Assembly: GCA_002505945.1 (NCBI GenBank)
Contig: DAWM01000073.1
Location: 21,706 to 30,240 of the forward strand
DNA from: Candidatus Woesearchaeota archaeon UBA119
GTDB lineage: Archaea > Nanobdellota > Nanobdellia > Woesearchaeales > UBA119
DNA length: 8,535 nucleotides
Direction: 5' to 3'
The notes beneath the pieces are model-generated. The model was not told the DNA's origin, ran no database searches, and worked only from the letters and a program-made list of their open reading frames with translations. Both the position numbers and the translations under genes were made by a program. Of the stretch, positions 1 to 5,456 are shown piece after piece (positions within the stretch are counted from its first letter, which is position 1; each line of letters starts with the position of its first letter).

Positions 1-2208
1 ATTGTGTTGCCTACGGGTTTAGGAAAGACAAATATCTTTCTAATGATGGCTATTTATAGGCTTAATCTATATAACAATTCTAAGATTGTTTTCCTGGGGC
101 CCACAAGGCCTTTGATTGAGCAGTATAAGAGGGCTTTCCTTGAGCATACCAATGTTAAAGAGGGCATGATTTCTGTGTTCACGGGAAACATTCCTCCCAA
201 CACAAGAGAGAAGGAATGGGAGAAAAGCACTATAATACTTTCTACTCCTCAGGGGTTTGAGAATGACCTGTTGGGAAAAAGAATTTCCCTAAAGAATGTA
301 TCCTTGCTGGGGTTTGATGAGGCCCATAGGGCTGTGGGCAATTACTCTTATGTTTGGGTTGCCAAGCAATATGAAGAGGAAGCGAATTTTCCAAGGATTA
401 TCGCCCTTACTGCAAGCCCTGGCTCAACATTGGAAAAGATTAAGGAGATTTGTCAGAATCTCTTTATTGAGAATATACAATCAAGAAGCTATGATGATGA
501 GGATGTTAAGCCATATGTTAAGGAAATTAAGACTAGATGGATTGAGGTAAAGTTGCCTAAGGAATTTCTGGATATAAGAGAATACCTCTATAAATGTCTT
601 AAGAAGAGGGTTAAATCATTGAAGGCTTTGGGTATGGGCAAGGATTTAAGCATCTCAAGGCTGAACAAGAAGAGCCTGCTGGATATGCAGAGCGAAGTAA
701 GGAAGGAGATTTCGGGAGGGCGGGCAGAACCACAGACATATAAAGCAATCTCTTTGCTGGCTGAGATTATGAAGATACAGCATGCAGTTGAGCTGATAGA
801 AACGCAGGACATTTTCTCATTGAAAGAGTACTTTGAGAGGCTTCATGAACAAGCCCAAAGGGGCGCAAGCAAGGCGGTAAAGAACCTTATCAAGGATCCT
901 GATTTCAAATCCGCTAATTATCTGGCGGTATTAGAGAGTGAGAAGAAGGGAAATCATCCTAAACTTGAGAAGCTAAAGGAGATTTTGATTAGGGAGTTCT
1001 TTGATAAGAACAAAAAGCTGGGTTCTTTTATTAAGGAGAAGGAAAAAGGGAATAAGGAAAAACCTAGGAAACCTAAGGCGATAATCTTTACCCAATACAG
1101 GGATTCTGCGGTCAAGATAAAGGATGTATTGGGAAGGATTGAGGGATTAAATCCAGTTTTATTTGTCGGGCAGACGAAGAAGGCTAATACTGGAATGAGC
1201 CAGAAGAAGCAGAAGGAGATTATAAACAAGTTTTCTGAGAATGAATATAATGTGCTTATTAGTACTTCTGTAGGAGAGGAAGGGCTTGATATTCCAAAGG
1301 TGGATTTTGTGGTGTTTTATGAGCCGGTTCCAAGTGCTATAAGGCATATCCAGAGAAGGGGAAGGACTGGAAGACAGGAAACTGGAAAGGTTTTTGTTTT
1401 GGTTACCAAGAATACAAGAGATGAGGGTTATAGATGGAGCTCTTATCATAGAGAAAAGGGGATGCACAGACTTATACAGGATATAAAAAAAGAAGGGACT
1501 TTTTTGAGTCATAATCATAATGATGTGCCTAAGAGAAAGGGGGATAGAGAATCTGAAGAAGGGTTTGAGCTCATTGCTGATTTCAGGGAGAAGGGTTCTC
1601 CTTTGCTCAAGCAACTCTATAATAAGCCAGAGATTAATCTTAAACTTGAAACCTTAAAGCTGGGGGATTTCATTGTTTCAAATAAAGTGGCTGTGGAGTT
1701 CAAGTCTAAAGAGGACTTCATAAACTCTATAATTGACGGGAGGCTGATGGAACAAATAAGGGATTTAAAGGAGAATTATATGAAACCAGTACTGCTCATT
1801 CAAGGTCAGGAAGTGTTGCAAGGCAACAGAATAAACAAGAAATCTGTTTTTGGGGTGTTGAGCGCTATAATCCTTGGCTTCGGTGTTCCAGTAATATTTA
1901 CATCCAGTTATGAAGAATCGGCTGATTTAATCCTCAGCCTTTTAAGAAGAGAACAATCAGATAAATCAGGAAAAATCAATCCGCATGGGAACAGAAAACA
2001 AAGCCTTATCTCAGAAGCCCAGAAGTATCTTGTTGCTTCAATCCCAGGGATAAATATGGGTTTGGCAGAACCGCTGCTTAAGAGATTCTCTTCTATAAAG
2101 AACATGGCTAACGCTTCTATAGAGGAATTAAGCGAGGTGGAAGGGATTGGGAAGAAAAAAGCCAGCCAGATTTATAATCTGTTCAACTCAAGGTATGAGT
2201 TTAATTAA
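1..2208 (+). CDS. hef: Hef-type DEAH helicase / XPF-family nuclease (5' end outside window)
   Basis: Archaeal Hef is a branched-DNA helicase fused to an XPF/ERCC4 endonuclease; it processes stalled replication forks. 735 residues are visible, counted from the first codon. Helicase motif I LPTGLGKT (3-10) sits at the very edge, so roughly 30-40 N-terminal residues are missing and the GTG at position 4 is not a real start. Motif II DEAH (from 106), motif III TASPG (137-141), a helical insertion at about 165-355, motif IV IFTQYRDSA (from 362), motif V STSVGEEGLDIP (421-432) and motif VI QRRGRTGR (451-458) are all intact. After a linker, the nuclease domain shows D527-x-RE, GD (555-556) and VEFKSKED (565-572). 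The last normally reads ERKxxxD, so Arg is replaced by Phe at 567. Two helix-hairpin-helix motifs follow (around IPG 681-683 and GIG 715-717). Identity is very secure; nuclease activity is less certain because of the substitution. Confidence 0.96.
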   Translation: MVLPTGLGKTNIFLMMAIYRLNLYNNSKIVFLGPTRPLIEQYKRAFLEHTNVKEGMISVFTGNIPPNTREKEWEKSTIILSTPQGFENDLLGKRISLKNVSLLGFDEAHRAVGNYSYVWVAKQYEEEANFPRIIALTASPGSTLEKIKEICQNLFIENIQSRSYDDEDVKPYVKEIKTRWIEVKLPKEFLDIREYLYKCLKKRVKSLKALGMGKDLSISRLNKKSLLDMQSEVRKEISGGRAEPQTYKAISLLAEIMKIQHAVELIETQDIFSLKEYFERLHEQAQRGASKAVKNLIKDPDFKSANYLAVLESEKKGNHPKLEKLKEILIREFFDKNKKLGSFIKEKEKGNKEKPRKPKAIIFTQYRDSAVKIKDVLGRIEGLNPVLFVGQTKKANTGMSQKKQKEIINKFSENEYNVLISTSVGEEGLDIPKVDFVVFYEPVPSAIRHIQRRGRTGRQETGKVFVLVTKNTRDEGYRWSSYHREKGMHRLIQDIKKEGTFLSHNHNDVPKRKGDRESEEGFELIADFREKGSPLLKQLYNKPEINLKLETLKLGDFIVSNKVAVEFKSKEDFINSIIDGRLMEQIRDLKENYMKPVLLIQGQEVLQGNRINKKSVFGVLSAIILGFGVPVIFTSSYEESADLILSLLRREQSDKSGKINPHGNRKQSLISEAQKYLVASIPGINMGLAEPLLKRFSSIKNMANASIEELSEVEGIGKKKASQIYNLFNSRYEFN

Positions 2209-2229
2209 CTGCCTAAAAAGAATGGAAAG

Positions 2230-2235
2230 TTTTTT
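2230..2235 (+). terminator. Oligo-T run after hef (possible terminator)
   Basis: Six consecutive T residues begin 22 bases after the hef stop. Archaeal RNA polymerase can terminate at oligo-T tracts without a strong hairpin. The same AT-rich stretch, preceded by GAAAG, could instead serve as a BRE/TATA-like element for the ferredoxin gene about 70 bases downstream. The sequence alone does not decide between the two. Confidence 0.3.
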
Positions 2236-2293
2236 AATGAAATAAAGATGAACTATTAATCCTGAATAAGATAAAATAGATAAAAGTTCAGAA

Positions 2294-2299
2294 GGAGGT
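2294..2299 (+). promoter_or_regulatory. Strong Shine-Dalgarno for the ferredoxin gene
   Basis: GGAGGT, within AAGGAGGTT, lies 4 bases before the ATG at 2304. It is the strongest ribosome binding site in the window, suggests efficient translation of the ferredoxin and fixes its start. Immediately upstream, the octamer AGATAAAA occurs twice at a 9-base period (2269-2285), in the presumed leader. Confidence 0.8.
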
Positions 2300-2303
2300 T
2301 AAA

Positions 2304-2498
2304 ATGGAATACAATATAAAGATAGATAAGGAAAAATGTATTGGATGTGGAGCTTGTCAGGCGGTTTGCCCTGATGTGTTTCAATTGGATGATGATGGAA
2401 AGGCTAAGAGTTTGTTTGGTTCAACAGATATTGAATGTGTTAAAGAGGCGGCTGATTCTTGCCCTGTTCAAGCAATAATCCTTGAGGAAGAGAATTAA
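2304..2498 (+). CDS. Single [4Fe-4S] ferredoxin, Thermotoga type
   Basis: A 64-residue soluble electron carrier. The N-terminal motif CIGCGACQAVCP supplies C12, C15 and C18; with C53 in the DSCP motif these are the expected four ligands of one [4Fe-4S] cluster. C22 and C45 sit where the Thermotoga maritima single-cluster ferredoxin forms a disulfide. The rest of the protein (CPDVFQLDDDGKAK, EAADSCP) follows that family closely. The start is set by a strong Shine-Dalgarno. Likely partners are a pyruvate- or 2-oxoacid:ferredoxin oxidoreductase or a hydrogenase, neither in the window. Its place between two DNA-repair nucleases is unexpected, and no functional link is visible beyond co-direction and close spacing (11 bases to the next gene). 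Confidence 0.93.
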   Translation: MEYNIKIDKEKCIGCGACQAVCPDVFQLDDDGKAKSLFGSTDIECVKEAADSCPVQAIILEEEN

Positions 2499-2509
2499 AA
2501 AGAGGGTAT

Positions 2510-4039
2510 ATGATTAGAATGATTAAAAAAGAGATTAAAGAATTGAATAATAGTGAGATTGGTAATGAGGTTGCTATTATGGGTAAGGTAATAAGGAAAG
2601 CACCCCTGAAAAAACCCCAGATTGTTACCCTTTCTGATGGAACTTCTTCTATTGATGTGGTAAGTTTCAGCAACAACTTAGAAGAGATAGGAGAAGGGGA
2701 TTTCATTAAAGCGGTCGGAATGGTTAAGGAAAATAAGGGAAATATTGAGCTTAAGGAAAAGAAAATAGAAGAGATAAAGGGAGATGAAAGAGATAAGATA
2801 GAAAAGAAGATTAACAAGATAAAGAAAAAGGAAAGAAGAATCAACAAAGGAGATTTTCTGATTGAATCAGAGAAGTTGGAAGCTATGAGAGAGGGTTTTG
2901 AGAAATGTGCATCAGAGATAAAAAGGATGATTATGGAAGGACATCCTGTGTTGGTAAGGCATCATGCGGATTGCGATGGTTATTGTGCTGCCATGTCTTT
3001 GGAAAGGGCAATATTGCCTTTGATTGAAAGTAAGCACAGGAGCAAGATATCTGCTTTGAGATATTATAGAAGGGCTCCTTCTAGAACACCTTTCTATGAT
3101 TATTCTGATGCGGTAAGAGATATCACTATGATTAACAGAGACAAGGATAGGGTTGGAGATAAAGAAACCCTGCTTATAATCACAGATATGGGAAGTTCTG
3201 CTCAGAGCCTGCTTTCAATAAAGAAAGCGAAATTATATGGATGCAAGATTGTAATCATTGATCATCATGCTGCTTCTGAAGAAGAAGATAAAGCGATTAA
3301 GGAGATTGCTGATATACACCTAAATCCGCATACATATGGTTTTGATTCTAACCTAACTGCTGGGATGCTTGGAGCAGAGGTTGCCCGGATGATTAACAAA
3401 AAGGTTGGAAATATAGAACTGCTTCCAGGGTTATCTGGAATTGCAGACCGGTCTGAATGTGAAGAGATGGATAGATACCTGCAATTAGCAAAAGCAGACG
3501 GCTATGATGAGGAATACCTGAGAAAATTAGCAATGGTAATTGATTTTGAGACATATCATATGAGGTATATGGAATCAAGGGAGATGACTGCTGACCTTTT
3601 GGGGAAGAACAGGGAGAGGCAGGACGAAATGGTTAAAATAGTTTATCCTGAACTAGAAAAAATGATGGAAGAGCATACTGAATCTGCTATTCATTATATG
3701 CAGGAGATTGAAAAGAATGGTAATAAGATAGGTATCATCAATATTAAAGAAGCTTCTAGTATTGGTTATCCTGGAGCTGGAAAGATTGTGGGAAGCGTTT
3801 TTTCCAAGCTCTCAGAAAAAGGTTTTCTTTCCGTCCTTGGAGAAGGAGATGGTTCTGTCATATTCAGGATATCTCATAATACTGATGTAACTCTCAGCAA
3901 GATAATGAATAAACTGAAGAGAGAATTTCCTTTTGCAATGATTTCTGGAGGCGGACATGATAAGGCAGGCACGATTAGATTCTTATCTGCAGAGCAATCT
4001 AAAATAAGGGATGCTAACATAGATGAATTCACAAGATGA
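2510..4039 (+). CDS. DHH/DHHA1 RecJ-like nuclease with N-terminal OB fold (HAN-like)
   Basis: A 509-residue DHH-superfamily phosphoesterase, predicted to be a metal-dependent single-strand exonuclease. An OB fold occupies about residues 12-76 (AIMGKVIRKAP, SDGTSSIDVVSF), followed by a Lys/Glu-rich linker to about 115. The catalytic domain has motif I HHADCDG (151-157), motif II ITDMG with D226, motif III DHH (251-253) and motif IV with D313. The DHHA1 domain ends in GGGHDKAGTI (480-489). All expected metal ligands are present. In Thermococcales the second RecJ-like protein, HAN, binds Hef and is a 3'-5' exonuclease; hef lies just upstream here, which favours HAN over GAN/RecJ. Characterised HAN also carries an N-terminal DnaJ-type zinc finger and an S1 domain, absent here. 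The start could be ATG 2510, only 2 bases from GAGGGT, or ATG 2519 at better spacing. The family call is firm; the HAN assignment is inference. Confidence 0.9.
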   Translation: MIRMIKKEIKELNNSEIGNEVAIMGKVIRKAPLKKPQIVTLSDGTSSIDVVSFSNNLEEIGEGDFIKAVGMVKENKGNIELKEKKIEEIKGDERDKIEKKINKIKKKERRINKGDFLIESEKLEAMREGFEKCASEIKRMIMEGHPVLVRHHADCDGYCAAMSLERAILPLIESKHRSKISALRYYRRAPSRTPFYDYSDAVRDITMINRDKDRVGDKETLLIITDMGSSAQSLLSIKKAKLYGCKIVIIDHHAASEEEDKAIKEIADIHLNPHTYGFDSNLTAGMLGAEVARMINKKVGNIELLPGLSGIADRSECEEMDRYLQLAKADGYDEEYLRKLAMVIDFETYHMRYMESREMTADLLGKNRERQDEMVKIVYPELEKMMEEHTESAIHYMQEIEKNGNKIGIINIKEASSIGYPGAGKIVGSVFSKLSEKGFLSVLGEGDGSVIFRISHNTDVTLSKIMNKLKREFPFAMISGGGHDKAGTIRFLSAEQSKIRDANIDEFTR

Positions 4040-4524
4040 ACTCTCTAATTCAACTGCTTGAACATTGTGTATTTGTTATCTTAGTAGTTTTCTTTTCATT
4101 CTTGCTCAGAAGGATTACAAGGTATGAGATAAAGGAAGAATATAGCAAGATAAGATTGCTAAGAAAGATTCTTCTTATAGCAAGCATTTTCTTTCTCTTC
4201 TTTGTCTTCATTCAGGAAGATATTAGGTTTTTCTTTCCTTTGATTATCTCAATAGGATGGTGGTTTTTATTCATAAATTGGAGAAAATACAGCATACTAG
4301 AAAGTGGATTTTCTCCTTTGATAATTGGCTTGTTATCAACTAATCTTCTTTTGTTAAAGGCGGGGTTTATTATTTTTGCTTTGGACTCTTTTGCATCTGC
4401 AACATTGAAAAGAGGTAGAATGAAAAAGAATGAAATTAAATCTTATCCTGCAGAGTTTATTTTTAGTTTCATCAATTATATTGTTCCTTTGTTTATTGGT
4501 TGGTTTATGTTGCAACTCTTTTGA
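4036..4524 (+). CDS. Multi-pass membrane protein of unknown function
   Basis: I do not recognise this 162-residue protein. It is very hydrophobic, with likely membrane helices at about 7-25, 42-59, 65-81, 92-122 and 141-162. The fourth segment is about 30 residues long and may be a helical hairpin. That would give six helices and place both basic loops (25-44 and 124-135) on the cytoplasmic side. No catalytic motif or cysteine pair stands out. The ATG overlaps the stop of the DHH nuclease gene as ATGA, which suggests translational coupling, and there is no Shine-Dalgarno of its own. The truncated dph2 follows two bases after its stop. The hydrophobic pattern and the overlap support a real gene; the function is open. 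Confidence 0.75.
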   Translation: MNSLIQLLEHCVFVILVVFFSFLLRRITRYEIKEEYSKIRLLRKILLIASIFFLFFVFIQEDIRFFFPLIISIGWWFLFINWRKYSILESGFSPLIIGLLSTNLLLLKAGFIIFALDSFASATLKRGRMKKNEIKSYPAEFIFSFINYIVPLFIGWFMLQLF

Positions 4525-4526
4525 AA

Positions 4527-4790
4527 ATGGAAGACAAGTTTGAACTTGAATTGGATAGAGCAGTAAAGGAGATAAAGAAAAATAAAGCGAAGAAGGTGTG
4601 TATCCAGCTTCCGGACGGCCTTAAACCTTTGGCTGGAAAGATTTACGATGAATTAAAGAAAAAAACAGATGCAGAGTTGTTTATATGGAGCGGTTCTTGC
4701 TTTGGGGCGTGTGATATCCCATTCTATTTAGATGAATATGGATTTGACATGATTATTCAATGGGGTCATGCACCCTGGAAGAAAGATTAG
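4527..4790 (+). pseudogene. dph2: Dph2 N-terminal fragment (diphthamide synthesis), truncated
   Basis: Archaeal Dph2 is a [4Fe-4S] radical-SAM-like enzyme that transfers the 3-amino-3-carboxypropyl group of SAM to a histidine of elongation factor 2, the first step of diphthamide synthesis. The 87 visible residues match the start of domain 1: KKVCIQLPDGLK, then SGSCFGACD with the first cluster cysteine, then DMIIQWGHAPW. The frame then ends with KKD and a TAG. Full-length archaeal Dph2 has over 300 residues, with two further cluster cysteines in later domains, and none of this appears downstream in any frame. The fragment therefore cannot make the known enzyme alone. ATG 4527 lies two bases after the previous stop, so reinitiation is likely; a TTG at 4500 in the same frame overlaps the upstream gene and is less plausible. 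It could be a pseudogene, a split gene or an assembly join. Confidence 0.8.
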
Positions 4791-4799
4791 TACTTCTAT

Positions 4800-4811
4800 C
4801 ACTTAAAAGTG
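4800..4811 (+). terminator. Small hairpin after the dph2 fragment
   Basis: CACTT and AAGTG form a 5-bp stem around AA, starting 10 bases after the dph2-fragment stop and followed by TTAGTTTTA. This is a weak candidate 3' end for the long plus-strand block. The stem is short and the T-run interrupted. Confidence 0.25.
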
Positions 4812-4843
4812 TTAGTTTTATCCTCATCTTTTAAATAAGGAAG

Positions 4844-4850
4844 AAAAAAA
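4844..4850 (-). terminator. Oligo-T terminator after the 33-codon ORF
   Basis: On the minus strand seven consecutive T residues begin 8 bases after the stop of the 33-codon ORF. Oligo-T tracts are the usual intrinsic terminators in archaea. The position fits the 3' end of a small minus-strand transcript, either from that ORF alone or read through from the RNase P gene. Confidence 0.45.
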
Positions 4851-4857
4851 TAAAGTT

Positions 4858-4959
4858 TTATACAAAAGGTTTCCATTTTTCAGTCTTCTTCCAAGTCTTC
4901 CCGTTCTCATCCTTTGGGATATCTTGAAAAAATCGTGTGTCTGTCTTAGATCTCCTCAT
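4858..4959 (-). CDS. Small basic, tryptophan-containing protein (33 aa), unrecognised
   Basis: I found this small ORF by reading the minus strand of the gap. It begins MRRSKTDTRF, continues with DIPKDENGKTW and ends EKWKPFV. It is rich in Lys and Arg, has two Trp and no Cys. The composition looks like a folded or nucleic-acid-binding small protein and not like the hydrophobic translations typical of antisense frames in this AT-rich DNA. An in-frame stop directly precedes the ATG, so it is not the tail of a longer gene. Upstream, AGGTG is a modest Shine-Dalgarno at 8-base spacing, preceded by TTTATATA at 4979-4972. An oligo-T run follows the stop. I know no family for it. With only 33 codons, chance is not excluded. 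Confidence 0.42.
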   Translation of the reverse strand: MRRSKTDTRFFQDIPKDENGKTWKKTEKWKPFV

Positions 4960-4971
4960 TTAGAAAACACC

Positions 4972-4979
4972 TATATAAA
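4972..4979 (-). promoter_or_regulatory. TATA-like element upstream of the 33-codon ORF
   Basis: On the minus strand TTTATATA matches the archaeal TATA consensus and lies about 13 bases before the ATG at 4959. That is closer than the usual 25-30 bases to a transcription start. If used, it would start transcription inside the ORF, so its role as the ORF's promoter is doubtful. The ORF could instead be read through from the RNase P gene. Confidence 0.25.
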
Positions 4980-4997
4980 GACAGTTTGTTAAAACTA

Positions 4998-5015
4998 TGC
5001 CCTCTATAGGGGGTA
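4998..5015. repeat. Imperfect 18-bp palindrome between the RNase P gene and the small ORF
   Basis: TGCCCTCTATAGGGGGTA pairs with itself at seven of nine positions; the two mismatches are G/T and would wobble-pair in RNA. It is unusually GC-rich for this AT-rich gap. Flanking AACTAT (4993-4998) and ATAGTT (5033-5038) form a wider inverted repeat. It could be an RNA hairpin in the 3' region of the RNase P transcript or a protein-binding site. Confidence 0.35.
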
Positions 5016-5064
5016 AGGGTTTCTAATATTTAATAGTTGTGGTTTTTTAGGTCTATTTTCCTTC

Positions 5065-5070
5065 AAAAAA
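5065..5070 (-). terminator. Oligo-T run after the RNase P subunit gene
   Basis: On the minus strand six T residues begin 4 bases after the rnp4 stop (CTTTTTTG). This is a simple archaeal oligo-T termination candidate. A second six-T run, on the plus strand at 5043-5048, could serve transcripts coming from the left. Confidence 0.4.
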
Positions 5071-5074
5071 GCCT

Positions 5075-5377
5075 TTATTTGTATTGGAAGCGGTTGATGT
5101 GACCGCAGTTGAAACACTTATACACAATCCTTTTTTTATTTAGCCTAATCGAGATATTTTTTCCTGGTATGAGTATCTCACCGCATTTTTTGCATAGGAG
5201 ATACCTATCAATAAACTTTGAATTCACCTTGAATTTAAGGCTTATTCTTTTAGCAAGGTTTAGTGCTTTTTTTCTATACAAAAGGGGATATTTTTTGTTT
5301 AAGGAGAAATCAATAAGCTCATTAATATGCTTCTTGGCTATCTGTTTCCTCTCTTGCTTGCTTGTCCTTCTTTTCAT
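5075..5377 (-). CDS. rnp4: RNase P protein subunit 4 (Rpp21/Rpr2 family)
   Basis: A protein subunit of archaeal RNase P, which removes the 5' leader from precursor tRNAs. Rpp21 pairs with Rpp29 on the specificity domain of the RNA. The 100 residues contain a basic helical N-terminal half (MKRRTSKQERKQIAKKHINE, then ALNLAKRISLKFK) and a C-terminal zinc ribbon with CxxC pairs C62/C65 and C88/C91. The intervening strand IPGKNISIRLNKKR and the ending CGHINRF fit archaeal Rpp21. I chose the ATG at 5377; the frame stays open upstream but only into the antisense of pta. No Shine-Dalgarno precedes it, and a TATA-like palindrome centred about 31 bases upstream suggests a leaderless or nearly leaderless mRNA. 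It is divergent from pta. Confidence 0.93.
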   Translation of the reverse strand: MKRRTSKQERKQIAKKHINELIDFSLNKKYPLLYRKKALNLAKRISLKFKVNSKFIDRYLLCKKCGEILIPGKNISIRLNKKRIVYKCFNCGHINRFQYK

Positions 5378-5399
5378 AACCAGATGTGAGAAACAAAGG

Positions 5400-5417
5400 T
5401 TTAAATAATTATTTAAA
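5400..5417. promoter_or_regulatory. Perfect 18-bp palindrome, candidate two-way TATA element (rnp4 / pta)
   Basis: TTTAAATAATTATTTAAA is identical on both strands and carries the archaeal TATA-like TTTAAATA at each end. It lies in the 79-base gap between the divergent starts of rnp4 (5377) and pta (5457). Taking 25-30 bases from each half-site, minus-strand transcripts would begin just before the rnp4 ATG, and plus-strand transcripts near 5430. It is thus well placed to drive both genes. It may also be a symmetric regulator site. Confidence 0.6.
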
Positions 5418-5456
5418 ATTTGTATTGCTGTGAAAACAAAAGAGGCTGTCAGTAAG

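Noticed and set aside
1159..1614. 151-codon open frame on the minus strand inside hef
   Set aside because: It lies wholly antisense to conserved helicase motifs V-VI and the linker; its translation has low-complexity Ser/Leu/Ile content and no recognisable motif.
2440..2847. 135-codon minus-strand frame that looks like a membrane protein
   Set aside because: The hydrophobic translation is the expected antisense of the Lys/Glu-rich OB fold and linker of the DHH nuclease.
4306..4316. AGTGGATTTTC inside the membrane-protein gene, matching the RHH operator arm
   Set aside because: A single half-site within coding sequence of an AT-rich genome is expected by chance, and there is no second arm nearby.
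4500..4526. TTG start giving Dph2 nine more residues
   Set aside because: It would overlap the membrane-protein gene by 25 bases with no ribosome binding site; ATG 4527 directly after the stop gives a typical Dph2 beginning.
4760..4960. Possible duplication linking the end of the dph2 fragment (TGGAAGAAAGA) with the small ORF (TGGAAGAAGAC)
   Set aside because: The match is only about 9 bases, purine-rich and in opposite orientations, so it is likely chance.
4791..5074. Search for tRNA, C/D-box RNA, CRISPR or IS ends in the largest gap
   Set aside because: No cloverleaf, no C/D box pair, no spaced repeats and no terminal inverted repeats with target duplications are visible.
5109..5408. 99-codon plus-strand frame opposite rnp4
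   Set aside because: It overlaps the zinc-ribbon RNase P gene, which has clear family motifs; the Phe/Leu-rich translation is an antisense artefact.
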